A stretch of 64,000 nt of DNA from positions 62,001 through 126,000 of the forward strand of contig CALRNH020000002.1 in the NCBI GenBank assembly GCA_943369485.1, read 5' to 3'. The notes beneath the pieces are model-generated. The model saw only the letters and a list, made by a program, of their open reading frames with translations. It had not been told where the DNA came from and did not search any database. How positions within the stretch are numbered: the first letter of the stretch is position 1; every line of letters begins with the position of its first letter. The DNA comes from ATX-6F1 sp943369485. Lineage in GTDB: Bacteria > Cyanobacteriota > Cyanobacteriia > PCC-6307 > Cyanobiaceae. This document shows, one piece after another, positions 54,708-63,320 of the stretch. Both the position numbers and the translations under genes were made by a program.

Positions 54708-55099
54708 TGCGCCTGCTGCTCGATACCCACACCTTTTTCTGGGCCATCACCGATGACCCGAAGCTGGGGCCCCTCAGCCGTGAGCTAATCACCCACCAGG
54801 CCAGCGGAGTGTTCCTCAGCCATGTGTCGCTCTGGGAGATCGCGATCAAGCACGCCCTGGCCCGCAGTGCCATGCCCTTGTCGGCTCGCGAGGCCATCCC
54901 CTGGGCGGAGCAATCCGGCTTTGAGTTCCTCCCGATCGATCTGCCCCATCTGCTGGCGCTCGAACAGTTGCCCCTGCACCACCGCGATCCGTTTGACCGT
55001 CTGCTGGTGGCCCAGGCGATCAGCGGCCCGTTCACCCTGCTCAGTGCCGATGCGGCGTTCACCGCCTATGGCTGCCCGCTGCAGGATGCGCGCAGCTGA
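54707..55099 (+). CDS. PIN-domain toxin (VapC type)
   Basis: 130 residues. PIN acidic residues are in LLLDTHTFFW at the start, the WEIAIK segment, and HHRDPFDRLLVAQA and LLSADAAF near the end. Expected to be a Mg-dependent RNase held by the upstream antitoxin. Embedded in the type I restriction locus. Confidence 0.9.
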   Translation: MRLLLDTHTFFWAITDDPKLGPLSRELITHQASGVFLSHVSLWEIAIKHALARSAMPLSAREAIPWAEQSGFEFLPIDLPHLLALEQLPLHHRDPFDRLLVAQAISGPFTLLSADAAFTAYGCPLQDARS

Positions 55100-55137
55100 A
55101 GCAGGCAGAGCCAGGCCACCCACGCCAAACTGGCCCC

Positions 55138-55521
55138 ATGAGCGCCACGGCCCGCCCCTCCAGCTATTCCTACGTGGTGGATGAGCCGCTGCTGCGCACG
55201 ATCGCGGCCGAGATCCAGGTGGCGATTCCCGGCGCCGAGGTGCGCCTGTTCGGCTCCCGCGCCCGTGGCACCGAGCGGCCTGATTCCGATCTGGATCTGC
55301 TGGTGACCGTGCCTGATGAATGGTTGGCGGCCCATTCGCGGTTGGTGGAGACGGATGTCCTGGGCTGGAAGTTGGCCCATCACCGCCTGCCGATTGAGCT
55401 GTTGCTCTTCTCTGTCAGTGAAGTGGAGGAGCGGCGCCGTGGACGTCAGAACGTGATTGCCGAGGCGTTCCGCTATGGGCGCCGGCTGGATCCTGCGGAG
55501 CCCCTGCATGGCCCCGGCTGA
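55138..55521 (+). CDS. MNT-type nucleotidyltransferase
   Basis: 127 residues. The minimal nucleotidyltransferase motif is complete: G39-S40 and D51, D53 in FGSRARGTERPDSDLDLLV. In type VII toxin-antitoxin pairs such enzymes modify and silence a HEPN toxin. It overlaps the HEPN gene by 14 bases. Confidence 0.88.
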   Translation: MSATARPSSYSYVVDEPLLRTIAAEIQVAIPGAEVRLFGSRARGTERPDSDLDLLVTVPDEWLAAHSRLVETDVLGWKLAHHRLPIELLLFSVSEVEERRRGRQNVIAEAFRYGRRLDPAEPLHGPG

Positions 55522-55843
55522 AACAGCGGCCGGCTTTCTGCGCATCGCCCACCGCGACCTGCGCACAGCATCGGCGATGGCGGATGCTTCGCTCTTTGAG
55601 GAAGCCACCTGGGGATTTCATCTGCAGCAGGCGATCGAGAAGGCTCTGAAGGCCTGGCTGCTGTTTCAGATGCTGCGCGATCAGGGCGCCGCTGTTGAGC
55701 CCTTCGTTGGCCTCAGCCGCTTCACCCTGTTTGCCGTGGTGTGGCGCTACGACGAAGAACCGGATGTGGAACACCTCGACCGCACCGTCTGGAACCAGCT
55801 CTGTGCGGAGCTGCTCGATCACGTGGGCAGCCTGCTGCCATGA
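55508..55843 (+). CDS. HEPN-domain protein, coupled to hsdR
   Basis: 111 residues from the ATG at 55508. The HEPN core FHLQQAIEKALKAWLLFQ near residue 37 is typical of the family found with MNT partners. I do not see the Rx4-6H RNase motif; only RYDEEPDVEH, with too long a spacing, is present. Its stop overlaps the hsdR ATG (ATGA), so it is translationally tied to the restriction subunit. Confidence 0.8.
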   Translation: MAPAETAAGFLRIAHRDLRTASAMADASLFEEATWGFHLQQAIEKALKAWLLFQMLRDQGAAVEPFVGLSRFTLFAVVWRYDEEPDVEHLDRTVWNQLCAELLDHVGSLLP

Positions 55844-58176
55844 ACGAGGCCGAAACCCGCGCCGAGCTGATCGATCCGCTGCTGGTGGCGGCCGGTTGGG
55901 GCGTGGTGGAGGGCAGCCGCATTCGCCGCGAGTTTCCGATTGCCCCCGGGCGCATCGAGGGCGGCGGCCGCCGCGGCAAGTCCCTCAGCGCCGACTACGT
56001 GCTCAGCTACCGCAACACCCTCCTGGCGGTGGTGGAGGCCAAGGCCGATTCCCTGCCGCTCACCGAAGGCGTGGGCCAGGCCAAGGAGTACGCCGCCAAA
56101 CTCCAGCTGCGCTTCACCTACGCCAGCAACGGCAAGGGCATCTACGCCATCGACATGGACTCGGGCGAAGAAGGGGAGGCCGAAGGCTTCCCCAGCCCCC
56201 AGGAGTTGTGGCAGCGCACCTTCGCCGATGAGAACGCCTGGCGTGATCGCTTCGCCGCCATCCCCTACCCCGACAAGGGCGGCAGCTGGCAGATCCGCTT
56301 CTACCAGGAGATCGCCGTGAAGCGGGTGCTGGAGGCGATCGCCTCCGGCCGCGACCGCATCCTTTTGACGCTGGCCACCGGCACCGGCAAGACCTCGATC
56401 GCCTTCCAGATCCTCTGGAAGCTGTTTGCAGCCCGCTGGAACCTCTCCGGCGAACCCACGCGCCGGCCGCGCATCCTGTTTCTGGCCGATCGCAACAACC
56501 TCGCCGATCAGGCCTTCAACGACTTCACCGCCTTCGCCGCCTTCGAGGAGAACGCCCTGGCGCGGATCGAACCCGACGACCTGCGCAAGAAGGGTCGGGT
56601 GCCCACCAACGCCAGCGTCTTCCTCACCATCTTCCAGACCTTCATGAGCGGCCCGCCGGTGGACGGCAAGCCCTCCCCCTGGTTCGGCCAGTACCCCGCC
56701 GATTTCTTTGATTTCATCGTGATCGATGAATGCCACCGGGGCGGCGCCAACAACGAATCCACCTGGCGCGGCATCCTTGAGTTCTTCGCCCCCGCCGTGC
56801 AGCTGGGCCTCACCGCCACCCCCCGCCGCGCCGGCAACACCGACACCTACGCCTACTTCGGCGAGCCGGTCTACAGCTATTCGCTCAAGGAGGGCATCAA
56901 CGACGGCTTCCTCACCCCCTTCCGCGTCAAGCAGATCACCACCACCCTCGACGAGTACGTCTACACCCCCGACGACACGGTGGTGGAAGGGGAGATCGAG
57001 GCCGGCAAGCTCTACAAGGAGGCCGACTTCAACAAGATCATCGAGATCCAGCAGCGGGAGCGCCAGCGGGTGGAGATCTTCATGGCTCAGATCGATCAGC
57101 GCCAGAAGGCGATCGTGTTCTGCGCCACCCAGGACCACGCCATGGCGATCCGCGACCTGATCAACCAGCTCAAGAGCAGCACGGATCCCAACTACTGCCA
57201 GCGGGTCACCGCCAACGACGGCGAGCTGGGCAACACCTGGCTGCGGGCCTTCCAGGACAACGAGAAGACGATCCCCACCATCCTCACCACGTCGCAGAAG
57301 CTCTCCACCGGCGTCGATGCCCGCAACGTGCGCACCATCGTTCTGCTGCGGCCGGTGAATTCGATGATCGAGTTCAAGCAGATCATCGGCCGCGGCACTC
57401 GCCTGTTCGATGGCAAGGACTACTTCACGATCTACGACTTCGTGAAGGCCCATCACCACTTCAGCGATCCGGAGTGGGATGGGGTGGTGGAGCCGGATGT
57501 GATCGAGCCCAAGGCTTTGGTTCCTGTTGGCGAACCCGAGCCGTCTAAGGAGGCAGACGAGGATCCAGAAGGGCCCAAACCGCGCCCCACCAAGGCCCGC
57601 ATCAAGCTCGGCGATGGCAAGGAACGCTCGATCCAGCACATGCTGGTGACGTCCTTCTGGCATCCCGATGGCCGGCCGATGAGCTCCCAGCAGTTCATCG
57701 AGTTGCTCTACGGCCAGCTGCCGGAGTTCGTGAAGGATGAGGCCGAGCTGCGGCAGCTCTGGAGTGCACCCGACACCCGCCGCAAGCTGTTGCAGGGGCT
57801 GGAGGAGAAGGGCTTCGGCGCCGATCAGCTGGCGGAGATGCAGCGGATCATCGAGGCCGAGAACAGCGATCTGTTCGATGTGCTGGCCCATGTGGCCTAT
57901 GCCCTGCCGCCCGTTCCCCGCCAGGAGCGGGCTGAGAACGCCCGCCTCTACATCCACTCCAAATTCACCAGCAAGCAGGAGGTGTTCCTCAACTTCGTGC
58001 TGCAGCACTACGTGAGCACCGGGGTGCAGGAACTGGCCACCGAGAAACTCACCCCCCTGCTGCAACTCCGCTACCAGAACTCAATCGCCGATGCCGTCGA
58101 CGATCTGGGGCCGGCGGCGGAGATCGGCCAGGTGTTTGCGGGCTTTCAGCGGTATCTCTATGAGCCGGTGGGGTAG
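55840..58176 (+). CDS. hsdR: Type I restriction endonuclease subunit HsdR
   Basis: 778 residues from the ATG at 55840. N-terminal PD-(D/E)xK nuclease with D52 and E66-x-K68 (VVEAKAD); helicase motor with Walker A LATGTGKTS near 178 and DECH near 296 (VIDECHRGG); motif VI region IGRGTRLFDGKDYFTIYDF. All key residues are intact, so the enzyme should translocate and cut unmodified DNA with HsdM and HsdS. It is separated from hsdS by about 3 kb of ATPase and toxin genes. The upstream extension of the frame lies over the HEPN gene. Confidence 0.95.
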   Translation: MNEAETRAELIDPLLVAAGWGVVEGSRIRREFPIAPGRIEGGGRRGKSLSADYVLSYRNTLLAVVEAKADSLPLTEGVGQAKEYAAKLQLRFTYASNGKGIYAIDMDSGEEGEAEGFPSPQELWQRTFADENAWRDRFAAIPYPDKGGSWQIRFYQEIAVKRVLEAIASGRDRILLTLATGTGKTSIAFQILWKLFAARWNLSGEPTRRPRILFLADRNNLADQAFNDFTAFAAFEENALARIEPDDLRKKGRVPTNASVFLTIFQTFMSGPPVDGKPSPWFGQYPADFFDFIVIDECHRGGANNESTWRGILEFFAPAVQLGLTATPRRAGNTDTYAYFGEPVYSYSLKEGINDGFLTPFRVKQITTTLDEYVYTPDDTVVEGEIEAGKLYKEADFNKIIEIQQRERQRVEIFMAQIDQRQKAIVFCATQDHAMAIRDLINQLKSSTDPNYCQRVTANDGELGNTWLRAFQDNEKTIPTILTTSQKLSTGVDARNVRTIVLLRPVNSMIEFKQIIGRGTRLFDGKDYFTIYDFVKAHHHFSDPEWDGVVEPDVIEPKALVPVGEPEPSKEADEDPEGPKPRPTKARIKLGDGKERSIQHMLVTSFWHPDGRPMSSQQFIELLYGQLPEFVKDEAELRQLWSAPDTRRKLLQGLEEKGFGADQLAEMQRIIEAENSDLFDVLAHVAYALPPVPRQERAENARLYIHSKFTSKQEVFLNFVLQHYVSTGVQELATEKLTPLLQLRYQNSIADAVDDLGPAAEIGQVFAGFQRYLYEPVG

Positions 58177-58245
58177 CGGGTGCGGCGGGGGGCACGGTGA
58201 ACCCAGCCAATCGGTTCTAAACTGCCCCCAAGGCAAGGGTCTTGG

Positions 58246-58473
58246 ATGGCGATCGAACTTTCCCGTGCCGAGCTCGACGCGCTCACCGTGCCGGAAAAGG
58301 TGCGGCTTCTTGAGCAGCTCTGGCAAAGCCTCTGCAGCGATCCTGCTGATGTCTCCTCACCTGAGTGGCACGCTGGGGTGCTGCGGGAACGTAGCGAGAG
58401 ACTGGCCGATGGCAGGGCGACGCGAATCCCTTGGGCTGAGGCCAAGGCCCAGTTTGAGCAACTCGGCGGATGA
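58246..58473 (+). CDS. Addiction-module antitoxin (RelB-like)
   Basis: 75 residues; VPEKVRLLEQLWQSL and PEWHAGVLRERSERLADG match the small addiction-module component family, with the terminal W..A...F segment. Stop overlaps the toxin start (ATGA). Confidence 0.88.
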   Translation: MAIELSRAELDALTVPEKVRLLEQLWQSLCSDPADVSSPEWHAGVLRERSERLADGRATRIPWAEAKAQFEQLGG

Positions 58474-58760
58474 TCATCAGCATCTCTTCAGATGCTCTGA
58501 GAGATCTGGAGGAAGGTTTTTGGTTTTACGAGCAACAGGCTTCCGGTCTTGGGGGTTACTTCCGTAGTTGTTTGTTGGCCGATCTTGAATCCCTTGCTTA
58601 CTACGGTGGGATTCATGGGCTTGTCCACGGGTTTCATCGAGCGTTGTCCAAGCGATTCCCTTTCTGCATTTACTACATCGTGGAAGCTGACGATTTAACT
58701 GTGGTCGCCGTTCTCGATGCCCGCAGGGATCCCCTGTGGACGCGTCAGCGCCTTGGTTGA
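58470..58760 (+). CDS. RelE/ParE-type toxin
   Basis: 96 residues; ISSDALRDLEEGFWFYEQQ and the end FPFCIYYIVEADDLTVVAVL followed by DARRDP are typical of RelE/ParE toxins paired with the above antitoxin. Either mRNA cleavage or gyrase inhibition is possible; the sequence does not decide. The 3' end slightly overlaps the DUF429 gene. Confidence 0.88.
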   Translation: MIISISSDALRDLEEGFWFYEQQASGLGGYFRSCLLADLESLAYYGGIHGLVHGFHRALSKRFPFCIYYIVEADDLTVVAVLDARRDPLWTRQRLG

Positions 58761-59412
58761 TGCCACCGTCGGCATCGACGTGGGCGGCGCCCGCAAGGGC
58801 TTCCATGCCGTGGCCCTCACCGGCGGCACCTACGCCGACCAGCTGGCCACCGGCGACGTGCAGGAGCTCGCCCATTGGTGCCGCTCGGTGGTGCGCGCCT
58901 CCGTGATCGCCATCGATGCCCCCTGTCGTTGGAGCCTTGATGGCCGAGCGCGCCCCTGCGAGAGGGAGCTGATGCAGAAGGGGATCTGGTGTTTTTCCTC
59001 CCCGTTGCGGGAGACGGCCTTGGATCACCCCACCATGTATTTCGAATGGATGTTGCGGGGGGAGAAGCTCTATCAGGCGCTGGAGGGCGGCTCACCGGAG
59101 CAGGCCTATCCCCTGGTGCGTTCCCTGCCCCACAGCGGCCGCGGCTGCTTCGAAACCTTCCCCCACGCCATCACCTGGCACCTGCGCGGTGGCCAGGCCC
59201 AGGCGGCCCAGAAGCGCATCCAGCGGCGGGAGCTGCTGGCGCAGGCGGGCATGGATCTGACGCCGTTGACCTCCATCGATCGGATTGATGCCGCCCTCTG
59301 TGCCCTCACCGCCCACCATGTGGCGTCCGGTGGGGAATGCGTGAGCTACGGGGAGCCGGAATCGGGGTGGATCGTGGTGCCCAGGGGTGTGGTGGCAGGA
59401 GTTCAGCGGTAG
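58753..59412 (+). CDS. DUF429 family protein
   Basis: 219 residues from a TTG at 58753 (an ATG at 58717 would add 12 residues inside the toxin gene). The RNase H-like opening VGIDVGGARKGFHAVAL, then IAIDAPCRWS and near the end SIDRIDAALCALTAH carry the acidic residues of the family, a predicted nuclease. The IS5 element is inserted exactly at the stop codon: TA of the TAG is target sequence and the G is the first base of the IS. Confidence 0.8.
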   Translation: MVDATVGIDVGGARKGFHAVALTGGTYADQLATGDVQELAHWCRSVVRASVIAIDAPCRWSLDGRARPCERELMQKGIWCFSSPLRETALDHPTMYFEWMLRGEKLYQALEGGSPEQAYPLVRSLPHSGRGCFETFPHAITWHLRGGQAQAAQKRIQRRELLAQAGMDLTPLTSIDRIDAALCALTAHHVASGGECVSYGEPESGWIVVPRGVVAGVQR

Positions 59413-60772
59413 GAGGCCGCTGAAATAGCCGCCAATTCGTGACCGGATGGCCTTGGCGAAGTTTCGCCGGCTGAGGTGAACGCCACGCGGGGGGCTGTTT
59501 CGGCGATTGCTCTGCTGCTTTCAGCCGCCAGTCCCCGCCCTGGGGGGCTGAACCTGCCTTGATCGGTCGGTTTTGCTCCTTTCATGCCAGCGCCTCCCGT
59601 TGGCTGAGCAGATTGGCCAGGCGGATCAGGTTGTAGGCCACCACATGCAACCGAAACACCGCCCCCACACGGGATCGACCTCTGGCCTTGAGCTGCCGCA
59701 GGCCGGCGGCCTGTTTGATCCACCCAAACACCTGCTCGATTCGCTTCCTGGCGTTGATCGACTGGCTGTAGCCCTGGTGCCGAACAGTGCGGTCGTCGAT
59801 GGCGGAGCGGCGACGGGCCTGGATGTTCTGGGCGACATGCGGCGTGATGCCTGAGATGCGCAGATCAGCGACGAAGTCTTTGGTGTCGTAGCCCTTGTCG
59901 GCTCCCAGTGTCTTCTGGTGCGCACCCGCAAGCGAACGGGCCATCTGCAGCGCTGCCGCCCGCTCGCCATAGCCGTCGGCTGGGGTCACCTCACTGGCCA
60001 CCACCAGACCATGGCGGTTCTCCATGAGGCAATGGCCCAGGTAGCTGAGGAACGCTCCGGTGCTGTTCGACTTGCGGAACAGCCGGGCTTCTCCGTCGCT
60101 GCTGGAGCGATGGGTCTGGTTGGAGAGCAAGAGCCCTCTGAAATCTCCCTTGACCCTCTTCTTGCTCTTGGCAGGAACTGATCCGAACCCCTGGCCGCCA
60201 CTGGGTGGTGGCTCATCATCAGTTCCATCGATCCGCTCGAGCGAGCTGTGGGAGGCCCAGGCCCGCAGCAGGGTGCCATCCACCGAGAAGTGCTCGGAAC
60301 TCAGCAGTGGATTGACCTCAGGAGCAGCCAGCAGCAGCTCCAGGAACTTGGCCATGAGCTCCTCGTTCAGCAGCCGATCACGGTTCTTGGTGAATGTGGT
60401 GGCATGCCAGACGGGATCGTCGGGGTTGAGGCCGACAAACCAGCGGAAGAGCAGGTTGTAGTCGAGCTGCTCGATGAGCATCCGCTCGGAGCGGATGCTG
60501 TAGATCGCCTGCAGCAACAGGGCCAGAAGCAACTGCTCAGGAGGTATTGAGGGCCTGCCGCCCTCGGGGTACAGCCTGCAAAAGGTGGGGTTCAGCCGAT
60601 CGAGCGCCTGATCCGCCAGCCGCCGTACCTGCCGCAGGGGATGGCCCTTGGGGATTCGATCCTCAGTGGAGACGTAGGAGAACAGAGGACCGGTCCGCTC
60701 CTGCTGGCCGCGCATCCGCTCAGTGCCGTTGGGCCATTCTCACGCGGCTTGGTTGGTTTTTCAGCAGCCTCC
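59412..60772 (-). mobile_element. IS5-family insertion sequence
   Basis: 1361 bases. Terminal inverted repeats: left GGAGGCCGCTGAAATA, right (reverse complement) GGAGGCTGCTGAAAAA, 14 of 16 matching. Flanked by TA on both sides (59410-59411 and 60773-60774), consistent with a TA target duplication. It carries one full transposase gene, and about 170 bases at the left end are non-coding. Confidence 0.85.
59582..60715 (-). CDS. IS5-family transposase
   Basis: 377 residues, apparently intact. Starts with SYVSTEDRIPKGHPLR, contains LEQLDYNLLFRWFVGLN, and DDE residues in SVDGTLLRAWAS, GADKGYD and RIEQVFGWIK. With intact ends the element could still be mobile. Confidence 0.93.
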   Translation of the reverse strand: MRGQQERTGPLFSYVSTEDRIPKGHPLRQVRRLADQALDRLNPTFCRLYPEGGRPSIPPEQLLLALLLQAIYSIRSERMLIEQLDYNLLFRWFVGLNPDDPVWHATTFTKNRDRLLNEELMAKFLELLLAAPEVNPLLSSEHFSVDGTLLRAWASHSSLERIDGTDDEPPPSGGQGFGSVPAKSKKRVKGDFRGLLLSNQTHRSSSDGEARLFRKSNSTGAFLSYLGHCLMENRHGLVVASEVTPADGYGERAAALQMARSLAGAHQKTLGADKGYDTKDFVADLRISGITPHVAQNIQARRRSAIDDRTVRHQGYSQSINARKRIEQVFGWIKQAAGLRQLKARGRSRVGAVFRLHVVAYNLIRLANLLSQREALA

Positions 60773-60775
60773 TAG

Positions 60776-61115
60776 CGCTTGCGCTTCTGCGCAGGCGAAG
60801 CCTTCTCGAAGAAAAGCACTGACCGCCGGTGCAGCGCTACCAGTGGGAGCAGCCCGGCGACATGATCCATGTCGACAACCAGCCGCAGGCTTCTCCGCAG
60901 GAGTGGCAGCTGGCCCGGTTCAATCGTGTTGGCCGCCGGATCACCGATGATCCACGCAAAGGAAGCTCCCGCGGAGTCGGCTACGAAAAGGTCCTTGTGG
61001 CCGTGGATGACGCCACTCGCCTGTCCTACGTTGAGGTGTTGGCTGACGAGTAGGGGCCGACCACCGTGGGCTTCCTGAGCCGGGCGATGGCCTGGCCTCA
61101 CCCCCCAACAGGGGC
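60776..61115 (+). pseudogene. IS481-family transposase remnant
   Basis: The plus strand encodes VQRYQWEQPGDMIHVD, then FNRVGRRITDDP, GVGYEKVLVAVDDATRLSY and, after an in-frame TAG, PTTVGFLSRAMAW, the central integrase core of IS481-type transposases. Another stop lies upstream near 60822. Both gene ends are missing; the IS5 element adjoins its left side. Confidence 0.8.
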
Positions 61116-61186
61116 TCGCTCAGCTGCAGGCATGAACAACCTGGTGGCAAACCACACCTAGCCGGCGCTGGTCAGCTCAAGGCCGA

Positions 61187-62365
61187 TCAGATGCTGGCGA
61201 GGGCCGCGAGCAACTGATCCACTTCCGCCTCGGTGGTGGTGATGTGGGCGCAGGCCCGCAGGCAGGCGGGCTGATCGAGGCTGCGGATCCACAGCCCCCG
61301 CTCTCCCAGGGCCTTCACCACAGCGGCCGGGTCATGGCCCTCAAGGTGAAAACTCACCAGCCCTGCCGTGGGAGGGGTCGCCAGCACGGGCTTCACACCA
61401 GGCAGACCATTCAGGCCCCGCCAGAGGCGGCCGCTGCGCGCTTTGATCAGCTCCAGGCGCTGCTCAACCGGGCCCACCTGCTCCAGCAGCTCCAGGGAGC
61501 GCAACAGCCCGGCGAACAGTGGCACACAGGAGGTGGCCACCTCAAAGCGGCGACCATCCCGATGCCAGCCGCTGTACTCATCGGTTTCCTGGCGCAGGTT
61601 GCGCCAGCCGATCAAGGTGGGCTGGGCCTGCTCCAGCAGGCGTTCGGAGAGGGCGACGCCCCCGAGCCCCTCGGGCCCGCAGGCCCACTTGTGGCCGGTG
61701 AAGGCATAGATGTCGGCGGTACGAGCGGCCGGGCTGATCGCCAGGCTGCCGAAGGACTGGGCCGCATCCACCAGCAGCCAGGGGTGCCTGGGATGGGCGG
61801 CGAGGCGATCGGCCACCGCCGCAATCGGCATCTCCACGCCCGTGTTCCACAGCAGATGGGAGAGCACCACCAGGCGAGTGGAGGGGGTCAGGGCCCGCTC
61901 AAGGGCGCCGAGGGCCGCTTCTGGAGCACTGGCCCCCTCGGCCCCCACCAGCTTCTTGACAGCAAAGCTTCCCAGCTGGAGCCCCTGGCGACGGGCCAGT
62001 TCAGAGCAGGCGGCCACCACCCCGTGGTGCTCGCAGTCGCTGATCAGGATCTGATCGCCTGGCTCCCAGGGCAGGCCCCAGAGCGGCAGGACGCAGCCAC
62101 TGCTGACGTTTTCGGTGAGCGCCAGGCGGTGGGGGGGCACGTCGCAAGCGGCCGAGAGCGTGTGTCGCAGCCTGGCGGTGAGCGTTTCCAGCCAGGGCCA
62201 GACGGCATTGGTGAAAGGCCCAAGTTCCTGAATCGTGGCGAAAGCCTCGCTGATCGCCTCCAGGGAGGGCGTGGGCAAGGGGCCCTGGCCTCCGTAGTTG
62301 AAGTAGGTCTTGTTCGCCAGGGCGGGCATCAGCGCCCGCAGCCGGTCTGTCGCAGCGGTGTTCAA
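61187..62365 (-). CDS. Class V aminotransferase / cysteine desulfurase-like PLP enzyme
   Basis: About 392 residues from a TTG at 62365 (ATG at 62329 is possible; the frame extends further but is not protein-like). KTYFNYGGQGPLPTPS, DCEHHGVVAACSE, LVDAAQSFGSLAI and the PLP lysine in FTGHKWACGPEGLGG are all seen. It resembles cyanobacterial cysteine/cystine lyase-type members (C-DES) more than SufS, judged from the NYGGQGPLP opening. No partner gene is nearby. Confidence 0.8.
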   Translation of the reverse strand: MNTAATDRLRALMPALANKTYFNYGGQGPLPTPSLEAISEAFATIQELGPFTNAVWPWLETLTARLRHTLSAACDVPPHRLALTENVSSGCVLPLWGLPWEPGDQILISDCEHHGVVAACSELARRQGLQLGSFAVKKLVGAEGASAPEAALGALERALTPSTRLVVLSHLLWNTGVEMPIAAVADRLAAHPRHPWLLVDAAQSFGSLAISPAARTADIYAFTGHKWACGPEGLGGVALSERLLEQAQPTLIGWRNLRQETDEYSGWHRDGRRFEVATSCVPLFAGLLRSLELLEQVGPVEQRLELIKARSGRLWRGLNGLPGVKPVLATPPTAGLVSFHLEGHDPAAVVKALGERGLWIRSLDQPACLRACAHITTTEAEVDQLLAALASI

Positions 62366-62505
62366 GGGGTGGCCAGGGCGGGGAGCAAGCTGTTGCGTTG
62401 GCTCGCAGGGGGGCCGGAAACGACGAGTGAAGGGCTTGTTGAACAAGCCCGTCACATCTTCAAGGAAGGTTGGTCTCAACCCATCCCTGGCTGCGGGATA
62501 CCGGC

Positions 62506-62808
62506 ATGACGCTCGCACAACAAGGTGCGTTGCGTGGAACACCTCAGCCCTGGCATCAGATCAGCGAGGAGGCTTTCTCGCTGATGGAACTGATGGTTTT
62601 GGTGGCTGTGGCGGGGCTCAATCAGCATCGTCTGGGTTGGACCTGCCCTCAGGGGGCTTCGCTGCCTCAACTCAACGGCGCGAGCGCCCGGGCGATTCAG
62701 GATCACAGTGGCCAGCAACAGCGCCATGACATGCCGATGATCGCGCCCCCACGATCGCAACGGCTACGTCGCGTTCAAACGATTCAGCAGGATCTTCTTT
62801 CGAGCTGA
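62506..62808 (+). pseudogene. Pilin-like ORF or remnant
   Basis: 100 codons from the ATG at 62506. Residues ~22-37 read AFSLMELMVLVAVAGL, close to the type IV prepilin start GFTLIELMVVVAIIGI, but the -1 glycine is alanine. About 12 residues later, ASLPQLNGASARA resembles the continuing pilin helix, as if a short insertion interrupted it. The rest is not pilin-like. Probably a decayed minor pilin. Confidence 0.4.
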
Positions 62809-63037
62809 GAGCGTTTGGTTGTGGGGTCCGTTGACGGAAGCAAAGGATCAGAAATCTGTTTGACAACAGATCGTCAATGACCAGTAGCCAAGCAAAACCG
62901 ACCCTGGCCTCTCGATGGCCACGAAACAAATAGAAGCCATCAATGCTCCGTTTAAGTCATGCTTGGCGTTCCCTGGACCAAAAGGAAAGTCCAGGTCAAT
63001 CTGTGGCTTGTTTCGCTGCCCGACGGGACAACTGGAT
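62809..63037. other. Non-coding stretch
   Basis: About 230 bases, AT-richer than neighbours, with no plausible gene or recognisable element. Confidence 0.4.
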
Positions 63038-63175
63038 TTAGAGCACCTGCCCCACCATCACAGCGGCCACGGCCGAGAACAGCGTGATCCCAAGGGCGGT
63101 GAGCGGGTTCTGACCCTGGGCCACCGCGAAGCTGGTGATCACTCCGGCCCCGATGCAGGCCACGGTCAGTTGCAT
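63038..63175 (-). CDS. Tiny two-span membrane protein
   Basis: 45 residues from the ATG at 63175: MQLTVACIGAGVITSFAVA, a short polar loop GQNPL, then a second span ending VMVGQVL. Clean hydrophobic hairpin with unbroken codons, so likely a real gene. Not recognised; no ribosome-binding site stands out. Confidence 0.5.
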   Translation of the reverse strand: MQLTVACIGAGVITSFAVAQGQNPLTALGITLFSAVAAVMVGQVL

Positions 63176-63320
63176 GGCGATGGAAGGGCGTGTGTCCAAG
63201 GGGTCACAGGTCGAGTGGGCTGAAGCTAAGGGCCCTGGCCCGGATCGCCAGGGCCGAACCCCACGCTTCGTTACCCGGCGTTGGCTTTCGTTACGCCGCG
63301 CAATCTGGCCGGAGTCGATT

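Noticed and set aside
59413..59581. Possible gene at the left end of the IS5 element
   Set aside because: No start or protein-like sequence; it is the non-coding end of the element.
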